A program made the position numbers and the translations under genes. From assembly GCA_023213395.1 (NCBI GenBank), contig CM041465.1, positions 95,239,741 through 95,303,740 on the forward strand: a stretch of DNA of 64,000 nucleotides. The letters are read 5' to 3'. The first letter of the stretch is position 1. Each line of letters begins with the position of its first letter. Positions 1 through 12,315 of the stretch are shown here, one piece after another. The notes under the pieces are model-generated. The model worked only from the letters and a program-made list of their open reading frames with translations. It did no database searches and was not told where the DNA came from. Origin of the DNA: Cycas panzhihuaensis (taxonomy: Eukaryota; Cycadophyta).

Positions 1-860
1 TTGTATGCGATCACAACCCTAAATTTACTAGCTCCTTTTGGTAAGAGCTATTCCGTGCATCAGGAACATCATTCAACATGAGTTCCGCATACCATCCATA
101 GACCAAGGTCCTTAAAAAAACTCTAGAGACCTACTTACGTTGCTTTGCATATAACCACCAGTCTAAATGGATATCAGGGCTAGCTCTAGCTGAGTATTGG
201 TACAACTCCTCACACCATTTAGCCATTAGAATGTCCCCATTTTTGGCTCTCTATAAGTATCCCCCACCGTCCCATCACACCTTAGCTTCCAACCTCCATA
301 CAATAACAATTCAACAAAAATTACAACATATGGACCAAATTCTCTACACCCTTAAACAAAACCTATCCATGGCCCAAAATCAAATGAAATAATTAGTAGA
401 TCGGCACCACTCTGATCGCTCCTTCAATATTGGGGATCTGGTATTTCTTCATTTCCAACCTTATAAGAAACAATCCCTTCGCCATCATAAGAATTATAAA
501 CTTAGCCCTCGTTATTATGACCCCTATAAAGTCCTTAAACGTATTGGTGAAGTTGCATATGCTCTCGACCTTTCCCCCACCATAAACATCCATAATGTTT
601 TTCATGTCTCTTGTCTTTGGAAGTGTCTAAGTAAAACCCATACTCCCCAGACAACCCTTCTAATTTTGGATGAAGATCAAACCTTGTCCATACCTCCAAA
701 ATATATCCTGGCTACCAGACAATGATGTCTCCAAAATCGGTCCATTTCAGAATATTTGATACAGTGGACAGGCTGCACCTCTAATGAAGCAACTTGGGAG
801 TCCATTGAGTTTTTCAAAAGGAACCCACATCTCACATGTCTTGAGGACTCGACATCTTAG
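1..860 (+). pseudogene. Ty3/gypsy chromovirus pol, 3' end: integrase C-terminus and chromodomain
   Basis: Forward translation gives the end of a chromovirus polyprotein. A stretch reading QQKLQHMDQIL, then DRSFNIGDLVFLHFQPYKK and YYDPYKVLKRIGEVAYAL (about 310-590) is the integrase C-terminal domain. It is followed by a linker with FHVS and by a chromodomain reading SEYLIQWTGC and EATWESIEFF (about 745-820). Integrase inserts the element copy; the chromodomain is thought to steer insertion towards particular chromatin. The frame ends in the codons for EDSTS and a TAG at 858-860 that overlaps the polypurine tract. It is inactive: in-frame stops occur near 389 and 722, and the rest of pol lies outside the window. 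It belongs to the same family as the minus-strand pol at 60891-63984, which shares these motifs nearly word for word. Clade within chromoviruses is not decided. Confidence 0.85.
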
Positions 861-870
861 GGGAGGGGAC
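859..870 (+). other. Polypurine tract of the left-edge chromovirus
   Basis: An almost pure purine run (AGGGGAGGGGAC) lies between the pol stop codon and the LTR start. It is the expected primer for plus-strand DNA synthesis. Its first bases are the last bases of the pol stop codon. Confidence 0.75.
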
Positions 871-871
871 T

Positions 872-1241
872 TATTACATAACTTATCTAACTAAGTTATG
901 TAAACCACTATGGAACTTTGTGCATGTGTCGTATAGCGGGCCAATAGTATGCATAGGCACTGCCATCTAATAGAATGTAAGGCCGCCAATAGGATTACAT
1001 GTATAAGACCCTATTTTGTCTATATAAGGGTCATAAATTGTAAATGATGGTTATCTTGATAGAACATTTTTATAAAAATTGTGATGTAGTACTTTCTATA
1101 TTTTGGTGATTATTTAGCATTCTAGTGTTCCTCTGAAACTTTTGGTTAACTTGTTTACTCTATTGGATAAGAAGACGCTACTGCGATTGTCAAATTCTCT
1201 ACTATCTCAAGAGTATTAGCGAGAAGAAACGTCCCACTACA
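872..1241 (+). repeat. 3' LTR of the left-edge chromovirus
   Basis: The LTR begins directly after the polypurine tract with TATTACATAAC, probably a decayed TGTTACATAAC, and is placed to end near CACTACA. It contains a TATA-like TATATAAGG at 1021, the likely transcription start region of the element. The right boundary is an estimate because the partner LTR is outside the window. Confidence 0.55.
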
Positions 1242-2639
1242 TAATTAGTTGCAACCAGTAATATAAGAAAATAAAACTCTATAAGCATAAAATATAAGTA
1301 TAAATAATAGAATTAAGTAATTACATAAGGCTTGGAGTGAAAACATATTTATTAAACTTCTAAAGGAAGGACCTGCACTTAAAATTGAGAAAGTGATATA
1401 AAATATAGGAGTGGTTGCTAGGAGTTTATAGTTCATAATAGGCTTGGTAAATAAGTTATGTAAAGAAGAGGAGTACTTGACACTTTTGCTCAAGGATCTC
1501 ATCAAATGGAACTTTTAGTTTCTCGAGAAGGATCAAAAGGCATATTAAATTAATAGGCAAGGTTCTCTTAATCTATCAAAAGGAGCTATAAGAAGGTAAT
1601 AATTTTTGTAATCTTAATAATCAATTAGATATTGGTAACATTTAAGCTAGCCTAACCCATAATCCATTTATCCATAAATGATAATATATTCTAGATGCAA
1701 GGATGGAAAGGGGCAAGTAGGTGGCATAAGGGGTTAAGGAATTAGATAAAACACTATATCTTTTTGTGTTTAAAATTTCATATATTGCTCCCAATTTTGA
1801 TCCAAGTATATTAACAAATTAGGAGATTATTAATAAAAATATTTATTATGATATGGTAGCTAATAAGATAAATTTGGATTAATAGTAATTAAAATTTAGT
1901 TAAGAAGGTTGACTAAAGGAGTCAAAAGATAAATCATTAGCTTAGAAGGCCAATTGAGAAGTTTTGAAATATGTATTAGAAAGGTAGGACCAAAAGTTGA
2001 TACCATTTGAGGAATAAGTATACAAATTAGAAAGAGCTATTGAAATGGAAAATCTACACTTAATTCAAATTTTGCATAAGGAGATAGTGGAAAAAATGGG
2101 TACATCTTCATCAATTCTATCTTCATAGGAATGAAAGAGAGTTGTCTATTAAAGTTATCTCTACATATCTTATGATTATATATAATGGCATTAATAATCA
2201 AGTAATTAATTGCTAAAATAGAGGTAAACAATTAAACACATATATTTTGGCAGATGATCAATTATCATGCACATTACTAGTATATTTAAAATTTGAGATG
2301 GTGAGAAGAATGGAAGTAGTGGCTAACTAATTTCCCATAATCATATCTAACTCAACACTAATACTATTGATTTTCTCTGTAATAGATATTCAAAAAGAAA
2401 AAAGAAAAAGAGTATAAATGATGAGAGGATAAAAGAGAAAGCGTTTGGTTTGACTGCATTATATTTGATTCTTTTCTAGATGCTATAATTGTAGTGGGTA
2501 TATATGGTATGCCCAATGCATTGTTCTTTGTTCTTTTCTTTTTATTTTTCTTCATTAGCTTTTTTCTTAGTTGTATATTATATCTCATCATATTTTCTTA
2601 TATTTTCCCTCCTTACATTCTTTTCCTTTAAATATTTTT
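1242..2639. other. AT-rich stretch without recognisable genes
   Basis: No coding match could be made on either strand. Purine-rich runs suggest very decayed retroelement sequence, but no LTR pair, primer site or domain is visible. Confidence 0.4.
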
Positions 2640-2965
2640 GAATATCTATTAATCCACTTTTCTTTCTTCTCAGTAGGTTGCATGTGCTTGTGGAGAAGAG
2701 GTTCCATTTATTCTCAATCCATTATGAAATTTGTCCAATGGTTTATTAGTGAATGATTTATTTTCTTCGAGGATCAGAGGCATACTTTGTATTATGTCCT
2801 CTACATATGAACAAATTCTTTCTTATACTTTCCTTAAAACCCATTATTGATGATCATGTAAATGCTAGCTTGAGATATCTAGTTATATTATATTTTTTTC
2901 ACATTAAGATGTTAAGGACATGTAATTTGTTGTTTTATTCCTTATGTTGGTGTTGATAAAAATTA
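2640..2965 (+). repeat. Fragment related to dispersed repeat Y
   Basis: The stretch beginning CTCAATCCATTATGAAATTT runs in parallel with the middle of repeat Y at about 16115-16380 (same order of short shared blocks, including CATTATGAA, GGATGGGTTATTTT-like and ATCATGTAAATG-like words). Identity is low. The remaining sequence to 3329 has no feature I recognise. Confidence 0.4.
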
Positions 2966-3329
2966 TTCTGAATGTTTAGCTAATGCTAATAGAGATGAGC
3001 TTATCATAACACCCACATTTTATCTTATTTCTCTCCCTTCTTATCTAAAACACTAATCCAACAAGAGTCATTTGCCTCACTAGTTCAATTTTAATTAATC
3101 AAGATTGTGAATAATATTACTATTAGAATCATATAGTGAATAGGATAGGGTATTTTAATCCATATAAATAAATTTCACCCATGAGTTGTGCACTTTCCTA
3201 TTGTTTACTTGTGAACATGTGGACCAATACATAAAAGGTAATTTGGACTAGCATTACGAATAATTAAAGTATCAACAACCTCCTACTCAAATATATCAAA
3301 TTTTAAAACTCAAAACCTAGTATAATACT

Positions 3330-4875
3330 TTGACTTTTGATATTATAAAAATCTCTAATGAGATCATGAAGCTCTTCAAGTTGATATTTAACATACCATC
3401 CTTCTCCAATGCATTTGCCACTTTTCCACCCCCTCCACCTTCTCTTCTTACACCTTTAGCATATCATTACTTACTCCATCAAAAAAATACTATTTTAATT
3501 TTTAAATCCAACCTTAATAGTGATATTACACTAAGTTAGATCAATAAGTTAGAATCTTATTTCAACCTCAACCCTATGTCCCTTGATGAAAATCTCATAT
3601 TTACCTCTCTTCATATTGAAGGCAAAGCACATTATTGGTTCCATTGGTGGTAGTATGAAATCCCACCAACTAAATGTGGGACATTTTTTCTAAATACTTT
3701 TGTTGTCTAGCATGAAGACACCTAGAATAGATTCTTCTTCAATTAACTTACCCATCTTCAATAGTTAACATCAGCTGAAGTATACATAGAAGAGTTTCAA
3801 ACTACACAGAATTGAGTTTTTCAATCCATTGGTCAACATACTCTTATTGATTATATGTGTTTATTTTAAAGGATCACATCTAGATGTGACTTAAAGTGAT
3901 TCCTTTAATAACTCTATGACAAGCCATGTCCATTAGGTATGTAGAAAAATAGACCCATAATCATGGTAAACTGTGTAAAGCTTGATGCATGGTTTTCATT
4001 ATTGATCTTTTTTTTTTTTGTAGAAAAGCACTCAAACTTAGAGTAGGATATAAGTGATAACTCCCCTTATGAAGCCTTCCCTATCATTGAATCTTAAGTA
4101 TCATTGGCCACTCTCTCTTCTACCTTCTATCCCAAACTCCTCAAGTTCAAAGGTATACCACATAAAATTCTAACTATTCTTATTAATAGTGGTGCCTCAC
4201 TTAATTTTATTGATATCTCCCTTGATCAACAACTACATCTATATATTATTCTAAAAATTAATTTCACTTACTCCCTCCTTAGATACCAAGTGCTTTACTA
4301 TACATGAATCATCAAAAGCCTTTATATTTATATAGGGACATATTAATTAGTATTAATTTCTATGCTCTCTCCATTGGACGATCAGATGCCATCTTAAGAC
4401 TTTAATGACTCTAAACTTTAGGTATTTATAGTACCAATAAATCATCTACCAATCCATTTATATTTTTCAAAGATCATCTTGGGAATTCCTATAAGCTGCA
4501 TGGCATTTGGCCACTTCTTAGCTAGAAATACCAAAAGAATAACTTAGGATTTATAACCCATCTTAATAATATCAAAGTCCCTCCTTCATACATGATAACA
4601 ATCCATAATTTTTTATGTTATTCATAATGTCCTTCATACTTTCTATTTTAATAAATTTTATCTACTACTTCTTAAATATTTCTCCTAATTACCAATAAAA
4701 AATAAGGTATCACTCACTCCCCTGATAATATTTGAACTCAACACAATATCTCTAAGTTCCTAGTCTAAGCTACCAACTCTAAAATAGAAGCAATAGAATG
4801 AGAACTAGTAATAGAGTTTATCTATCAACTTCAACATGATCTCAACTTTAAGGACTCAATATCTCAGTGGAGGGG
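3330..4875 (+). pseudogene. Remnant Ty3/gypsy gag and protease with large internal deletion
   Basis: The forward strand holds a decayed gag: KLESYFNLNPMSLDENL followed by FTSLHIEGKAHYWFHWW (about 3545-3650), the pattern of the gypsy gag core. A polyproline run sits near its start. At 4104-4307 an aspartic protease follows, with GIPHKILTILINSGASLNFID; the catalytic Asp of the usual DSGA is Asn here. RT, RNase H and integrase are not found. Near 4830-4866 the sequence ends like the chromovirus at 1-860 (KDSIS followed by a purine tract), so most of pol appears deleted. Many stops; surely inactive. The gag and protease assignment rests on short motifs and the joining to the 3' end is inferred from order and strand. 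Confidence 0.6.
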
Positions 4876-4876
4876 A

Positions 4877-5086
4877 TATATAATGTAAATATTCTAACTA
4901 TAGGACCTAACTAGTAGTATATGAAACTATATGACATGACAGTTAGTGCTAGCCTTTAACATATATGTGGGCCACTTATTTTACCTATAGTATTCATGTA
5001 GAGAGACCGCTCTTATTTATATAAAGCCTTATAGAAATAGAGCAAGGATTATTTTATATTTGAGTTATTATATATCTAGTATATTA
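4877..5086 (+). repeat. LTR of the gypsy remnant, followed by a primer-site-like motif
   Basis: The LTR follows a purine tract (AGTGGAGGGGA, 4866-4876). A TATA-like element, ATTTATATAAAG, is near 5015-5025. At 5087 the sequence TGGTATCACATTAG resembles the initiator-Met tRNA primer site TGGTATCAGAGC. If this is real, the LTR has a polypurine tract on one side and a primer site on the other. It is much shorter than the other two LTRs of this family, so its right end is uncertain. Confidence 0.4.
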
Positions 5087-5099
5087 TGGTATCACATTA

Positions 5100-5807
5100 G
5101 CTTCCTTTAGTGCTCTAATTTGTATTTGGATCTCTTTTGGTAATAAAGGTTGATTTGTTGAATCTTTATTTTATTTATTATATCATTTAAGGTCTTTTCT
5201 TTTAATATTTATGGTGATTATTAGAACATGTTCATCCCATGCTTCTTGAGTTGACATGACTCTTCTATCAACCTTATGTTGCCTTTAGGTGCCTTTTATA
5301 CTAGAGACCTATTCTTCTATTTTCTATAATATTTCTAGGTTAATGTTATGTCTATCTTCTAGAATTTTCCAACTTAATGATGTACTACATATTTCTCTAT
5401 ACAAGGCTTTAAATAAACTCTTATTAATAGATGTAAGATAATTATTATTACAGGTAAACACTATTAGATATACATAGGCTTTTTGTTTAGATAGTTGCTC
5501 CATCATGCATATTTGTAACATGTCTTTAAGCACTTAATTAACTCATTCTATTTTTATGTGATAAGATATATTAAATTTCTTAAATAATTACCAAAATTTA
5601 TATGTAATTGTGTAAAACCTCACATATGTTCATTATATATACATCATTCTATATTTTATTCCTTTAAGTTTTACTTAATGTTCTAATAAAATACATCCCT
5701 CATTATAAAATGAGAGATTTCTAATTCCCTATTATGTGTGGGATATGCCTTAAAACATTTTGTATTCATAATTATGATATTTTATGTTAAGGGTCTAATT
5801 TCAGGTC

Positions 5808-5886
<79 letters not shown>

Positions 5887-6469
5887 AAAATATTTTAGGG
5901 GTCAAGTACCCAAAATTATGTATTTGTAATTAATAAAATTGAGTTAAATTGCTTAAGGAAAAATAAAAATAAATAGTAAAAGTATATTATATAAACAAGA
6001 AAAGAATTATTAGGGTAGAATGGAGGAATCTAGAAGTCATTATCCTTATGTCAGATTCCCTATGTTTAATGAACTATTTACTTATTAGTGTAGCTATAGT
6101 AATAAGATTATAGCTCACAACTACATATAAGAAATATTCCTTTTAGAATGGATCTTGAAGGGAAATTTATTGTAAATATTCCCTAACCACCTTAATTTCC
6201 TCTAATCACTTTGACCTTAAGGCAAACTAGTTAAGCCCTTACCAAAAATATAAAGGAGGTGGAGTATTTTAAGCTAATTATTATTATTTTTTTTTGAGAG
6301 GATTATGAGTGAAATTAGGGAGTTATGTAACTAGTGGGTTGCATATGCATTCTTTTAGAGAGAACTTCAAATACATGACTTATTCATGTGTATAAACGAG
6401 AGTGTATTGTACCTAGTTTTGAGTAATACCTTAGTGTTAAAGTCTTAAAAGGACCTATTCTGTGTATAT
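5100..6469. other. AT-rich stretch with a TA microsatellite, no recognisable gene
   Basis: No domain or paired repeat was recognised on either strand. The TA microsatellite at 5810-5884 is listed separately. A short purine-pyrimidine skewed run is present near 6280-6300. Confidence 0.4.
5810..5884. repeat. (TA)n microsatellite
   Basis: About 75 bases of TA dinucleotide with a single AAA interruption near 5837-5840. Confidence 0.95.
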
Positions 6470-7775
6470 AAATATTTACTTATGAGGAGGGGGTTCTATT
6501 TTTTCCAACTAGGAAATACTTAAAGCCAAGATAAACCCTAAAAGAAAATGATAAATTTAGGTCTTATAAGTAACATATTCATATGACTGATAAATATATT
6601 TGTAGAGTACAATAAATTATCTTTCATAAAGAATCTTTGAGGTCTTTTATTGCATTGATTTATTTTGTATATTCTCTCAAAATAAATGAATATATTTATT
6701 TATATTATTTCCTTTACTAAATCTATCAAATAGAGCATGTAAAATAAATCAAATAAGATATGTAATAATTCTCACCTATTATTTTCTTTAAAAGGTGCCT
6801 CTACTCGGTGATAAGTGAGTGCATGAGTATTTCTTCCATTTGTAATCTTCTTCTTCCTACAAAATAATATTAAAAAGAATGTTATTAAATACTTATTAAT
6901 GTTAGAATAAAATATATAAGGGTGATAGGGTGTTGCCTTATAATTGGGATAAGGCCATCTGAGTGCACTTAACAGTCACTTCGAAGTAATCTTTAAGAGA
7001 ATAAAATAAGAGGAATAAATAATTATATAAGAGTGAAGGAAAATAATCAATTAAATAATCAATTGTAAGAGACATAATTAAAAAAAAAAAAAATGAAAGA
7101 GAGAAAGAGAGAAAGAAAACTAATAAACTATATTATCAAAATATATTTGTCTAACTAATAAATATTACAAAAGCAATATTGACAAAATAATAAATAACAT
7201 AAAATATGCAATATAATATTATAGTTATACAATATAAATTATATAATAAATGTGTAATATAGTGTGTGTGTGATACCATAAAAGTATAATAATTAGCCTA
7301 TGATGATACCACAAGTGTTATTTAGAGGACCTATCATATGGTAAATTAATATCACAAAATAACAATATGAGGTTTGTAATGATACCATAAAAGGTCAATA
7401 GAAAAAGCATGGTATGACCTGAATAATATTATAGGAATAGAGAAATAAATTTATAGTATGGTTAGAAGATATATGCAATAGTCTATGTAAAACCAATAAT
7501 TACATTCAAAATCAAGGTAAAAAAATATAAAATAGATTATAATATGAGTAAAAAATAATAAAGAATACTCATATTGACTAAAATAAATTACTTAGAGGGG
7601 TACTAACTCATCTTTAACCTATATGATAATTAACTCAAGTGGGAACTTAATTTGTGTTTAACCCATATAAGTAAACATATAGGAATATGGACTTATATCA
7701 ACTTCAAAAAGTCACTTAGAGGAGCTAAATAAGAATACAAAATAAATAAAAGAGAAGTAAGTTGCCATAAAAGAA
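6470..7775 (+). repeat. Dispersed repeat X, copy 1
   Basis: This stretch matches 58665-60460 block by block in the same orientation. Shared words include GAAATACTTAAAGCC versus GAAATAGTTAAAGCC, AGAATAAAATATATAAGGGT in both, TAAAATAAATTACTTAGAG in both, and TTTAACCTATATGATA in both. The common TATATAAGGG suggests a promoter, so this may be a long LTR or solo LTR, but no terminal TG/CA pair or target duplication could be fixed. Copy 2 is longer because of extra sequence at about 59560-60180. Confidence 0.65.
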
Positions 7776-8010
7776 ATATTTCATAATGACTACCATGAGT
7801 ATTAAATCAACCAACAAATTTTCAGCTCCATAACATGAGAGTATTAAAGAAGATAGAACCCTTTTCTATAACTAATGAGTGAGCGTTATGTAATATATAT
7901 CAATAAATAAATAAATACTCAGTCTGATTAAACCATAAGATAAAATAATAAATAAATACATATAATCAAATGCAACATAAGTCAAATGAAAAGTAGCAAA
8001 TATGTATTTA

Positions 8011-8011
<1 letters not shown>

Positions 8012-8090
<79 letters not shown>
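8012..8090. repeat. Compound (TG)n(GA)n microsatellite
   Basis: An uninterrupted TG run from 8012 to about 8047 passes directly into a GA run ending at 8090. Confidence 0.97.
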
Positions 8091-8094
<4 letters not shown>

Positions 8095-8248
8095 ACTTAA
8101 TGTTTCCAAAGTTAGGAAAAGGGGCCCAAAATTGAGGAAATAATTTGTCCCCTTAGAAATATAGCTCATATAATAAATAGTAAATGGTTCTAATGTTGTA
8201 TCTTATGCGTATATATATAATATTTATAATATTCTATATCTTGCTAAG

Positions 8249-8572
8249 TGTTAGGAAACACAAATGAAAGTAAAGGTCAATAACATCTTTCACATTAGGC
8301 AGATCGTAGCAAAAATCATGCACTTGGGACATCAAATTGCCATGGGAAACCCTTACGAGTAAAAGTCCATAATAATATTATTCATATTTTTGACAATCTA
8401 ATGTTATACATAGTTTGGACTTTGATATATATATATATTTATAGATCTAAAGTGCTTAAATATAATTACAATTACATCTATTGGCTCACTTATATCAAGA
8501 ATATTCGACCTATATATTAAATACATAAATAGGACTACTTTATATTAATCAATATATTAATATATTCCAACA
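8249..8572 (-). repeat. 3' LTR of the 8.2-12.3 kb element
   Basis: Starts TGTTAGGAAACAC and ends TTCCAACA. Next to it, on the minus strand, is the purine-rich ATATTAAGAAGGGT (8573-8586), the expected polypurine tract. Confidence 0.85.
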
Positions 8573-11448
8573 ACCCTTCTTAATATAAATGTGGGGTAAT
8601 AAGGTTTATCCTTGGGAATGGATCCCTTCTCAAGGATAACCTTACCTAATATGCATGAACATTGATGTAGTGATCTTCAGTTTGGGCTTGGCAAACATGT
8701 CCATAAGTCAATCTCTACTTGGATAAACTTTAACTTACATCTTTCTTAATATGATCTTCTCTTGGATATAATGGTGTTATGCCTCGTATGTACTTATTTT
8801 TTTGGATGTGACTCCAAAAATCCTTATAACCATACAACTCTCTTAGCACCTGACACTTTATCTATATAACTCATCCATAGTCCTTTGACCAAACTAAGAG
8901 GTTGATCGACTTGAGCCATGTGAATCTCTTCTTTAGGTCTCCATTAAGGAACACTGATATCTCATTCATTTAATATGATACCCAACTATTTGAAGATGTT
9001 CAAGTAAGGATCAAACATACTAATGTAAATGTCTTATCATATATTAATCCTACTTCTACATAAAATCTCCTATGCAACAAGTCTTTCCAACTTATAAATA
9101 GACCAAGATCTTGAGGGAGGAAAGAGACCCATATTACATATATTATTCTTCATTAATGCAACTCTCTATTGCAAATCTTCACCCATTGGAACATTGGTAT
9201 CTATCATAAGCTTTGACTGACATACTGATCCATGATCTTTAATTATCCTATAAGTCTTCAACCATCAATGGAACATGGGGTTGTAATCCATATCTACTTA
9301 ACCAATAGCTCCTCATCATCAATCTTCAACTAGGTCTTGCTTCCATCTTAAGCATAATGTCAAGTAATCAAACCTCCACATCTACTAAATAAAGACTCAT
9401 AAAAGTAAATAAATAAAGGATAAAACATATAATCAGATGACACTCATTATGATACATTATAAACTCTTCAATTAACATCTAGACTAATTACAATGCATTC
9501 CCCTACAAATCATTTTGTTTGTAAGCTAAACAACCCATAGTCTTCAAACTCTTACAATCCTACTGCTACAATCTTCATCTAAAATATGTGCACTCCAATG
9601 CACTGAAGGAATAAATAAAAGGATTTTAACTTAGTCCAAATATAACATGAGGGAAATATGCAATGAACAATCATAACAAGGGAACCCAATACCTATTTAC
9701 TATAACTTCTACCATAAATCTATGGGAGACAATCCATAATATGTACTAACCTCACCATCTACATCATGATACTCACTATAATGGAACTTTATAGGACAAC
9801 TGTATATACCATGATAAAAGCATCACTAATTTTAAGGCATCTTGTCTTAGACCTTTCTATTCACACTTGAAATTTCATAAAATACACTATCTTGATTCCA
9901 CATCAGACTTGTTCAAATATGGACCCATGTTGAACTAGCATCAAATAGGCCATAAACCTTCATGCTATCATCAGTACAACTATCAAAGTATAATGGTTAA
10001 TCATTAATTGACAACCACTTATATAAACAAATTCTAAACCTTGTATCACCTTATATGCATATGATGCAACAAAACTCAAATATAAAACTTAATGAACACA
10101 CTTATTTCATTGAATAATCACATATATATGAACTTTGTGCAATGATCTATGCCACACTAATAATAGTATTTATATCATTGGCAATTAAGGTATGTCACTG
10201 CTCTTGCCTTTCTTCACTAATTCATGCTTACTTCTCACCCTACCTATCAATTAGTGAACTTAACTACCTTGACACATGCCCATATTGCCCTCAAAGTCAC
10301 CCAATTAACTTGCCATGTACCTCACATGTAACAAGTATACCTTCACCTCATATTGCCATCTTTTCCCATAAACTCCCCCATGTAAAATATATGCTAGAGA
10401 GTATCAATTTACCTCACCAGCTCTCCTATGCAATCGCATGTAAGAGAATCAAAATATCGCCTCATGCCACCAATAAATATCTAGCTAAGTATTTAAAGAC
10501 ACTCATAAGCATCGCCATATCACAAAGTTACCTCATGTTGCCATACACACCTCTTTATTCAAAATAATAAACACCCATTTTCACAAAACATCATATTATC
10601 ACTAAGAGAAACAAGTGCGATAGAGCATGGAAAGCCCTAATTATTAAACTCTATCATCCTTAATTCCTTAAAGTCATTTAATCATCTTAATATGACATCA
10701 AAAATAGGGATTCTCAATAAAGGACATAATGTTATGTCATACCATTGATATTACTCTCCTTCATCAATAGGTGACTCAACAAAAGCATTTGGCCATTAAA
10801 TACATCAAATAACTTTTGATAAAAGGTCTCTTCATTGAATAAACAAATGATGGAATATTAGTATATCAAAGGTGAATTAAAATCAATGCACATTATTCAT
10901 AATATTAAAATAAAAAATATTGACATATCAATATTTATAAGGTCACAATGATTAGTAAGATCTAAAATGACTTTATAAAAATTGAATATTGATATGATAT
11001 ATAAAAATGGCAACTAAAATGTAAAGATATTATTTGAAATTAAATAATATCAATGGCTATGTGAATATATAGGTATCAAAGTTGATAAATGATGGCTAAA
11101 TATTTTAGATGATTAATTTACTCAACACAAGTAACAATGATTAAATCTTATAGGGTGATAGATTTATCAATCAACGAGCAGAAATATATCACACAGATTT
11201 AATAAATAGAGGTGACAGAGAAATATAACAAAAATGGGTAACTTCATTTATACATATGCATAGGGCTTATATATTTATCAAATACAATGGATAGATTGTG
11301 ATTAAATATATTAGCAATAGTATATGTATGACTAGAGGGATAATATGAATCCACAGATGAGCAATCATAAAAATGTGATTTACTATTACTCAAAATAGGC
11401 AGCCAGACTTACTCACATAATAGTGATATATAACAATAGGTGACGGCA

Positions 11449-11514
<66 letters not shown>

Positions 11515-11984
11515 TTTTCAAATCCTAAATTATTAAATAGGTAAATATATATTATGCATACCTCTGGTATATCATCATATTATTATCTCATGGCTCTACA
11601 ACTACTTTGGTAAAGTTCTACACTCTTCCACTAGTCTTATGACATCAATAAAGGTTTGGAAGTTATCTCCATGGCTTACAAACTTAGTGGCACCATTAAA
11701 CAAGGATCTGGCACATCCAATAGGTTCAAACATGCATTTATGGTTGACAATAGAGTAATCGGGGCTTTAAAACAACTTGAACTCATCCACACACGTCTAT
11801 GGAGTATTAAAATCCTATAAAAAATAAATCAAAGGATACCAAGAGCCAACAAAAATTATCTGCATCTCCATGATTGTTTTGTAGGTTCATCAGACATTCC
11901 AATCCTCAAAGGGCAAGTCATCATGACCTAGTAATGATGATAGGACCATTCGATAATAATACTCTGCTTATGCATGACCTACAA
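8573..11984 (-). other. Interior of the 8.2-12.3 kb element, no recognisable domains
   Basis: The plus strand is pyrimidine-rich in the left half (short repeats of CCTCATATTGCCAT type around 10140-10560), which produces a 141-codon open frame that looks like chance. Next to the primer site, minus-strand translation gives short open pieces around 11640-11950 without a family match that I know. A TA microsatellite and T run occupy 11451-11518. Confidence 0.5.
11451..11518. repeat. (AT)n microsatellite followed by a T run
   Basis: AT dinucleotides continue to about 11506 and are followed by about 12 T. Confidence 0.95.
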
Positions 11985-11996
11985 GCTCTAATACCA
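11985..11996 (-). other. Primer-binding site, initiator-Met tRNA type
   Basis: Minus strand reads TGGTATTAGAGC directly against the LTR end. It differs from the standard plant TGGTATCAGAGC at one position, a C-to-T change. Confidence 0.85.
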
Positions 11997-12315
11997 TGTT
12001 AGGAAACATAAATAAAAGTAAAGGTTGATAGGATCTTTCACATCAGGTAGATCACAATAGAAGTCATGCACATAAGACATCAGATGGCCATGGGAAACCC
12101 TTATAGATGAAAACCCACAATAATATTATTCACTTTTTTTTACAATCTAATGTTATATATAGTTTAGACTTTGATCTATATTTATAGATCTAAAGTGCAC
12201 AAATATAATTACAATTATATTTGTCAGCTCACCCATATCGGGAATATTCTACCTATATATTAGGCATGTAAATAGGCCCACTTTATATTAATCAATATAT
12301 TAACATATTCCAACA
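11997..12315 (-). repeat. 5' LTR of the 8.2-12.3 kb element
   Basis: Pairs with 8249-8572 along its full length, with point changes and a few short indels. It ends TTCCAACA, followed by the target duplication CTAAG. Confidence 0.85.

Larger units (their letters stand above)
8249..12315 (-). mobile_element. Non-autonomous LTR retrotransposon with intact ends
   Basis: Two LTRs (8249-8572 and 11997-12315) both begin TGTTAGGAAACA and end ATTCCAACA. The five flanking bases CTAAG are identical on both sides (8244-8248 and 12316-12320), a perfect target-site duplication. On the minus strand the right LTR is followed at once by TGGTATTAGAGC (11985-11996), one change from the initiator-Met tRNA primer site, and the left LTR is preceded by a purine tract. 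The element therefore reads right to left and is 4.07 kb long. The 3.4-kb interior shows no gag, RT or integrase that I can recognise on the minus strand, so it was probably mobilised by a related copia-like element. Hand comparison of the first 130 bases of the LTRs gives roughly 16% difference, an old insertion. Confidence 0.85.

Noticed and set aside
1245-2591. Minus-strand frames of 64-86 codons
   Set aside because: Expected by chance in AT-rich DNA; no motif, and no agreement with other copies.
10142-10567. 141-codon open frame on the plus strand
   Set aside because: Low-complexity pyrimidine-rich DNA with repeated CCTCATATTGCCAT-type words, on the strand opposite to its LTR element; no domain.
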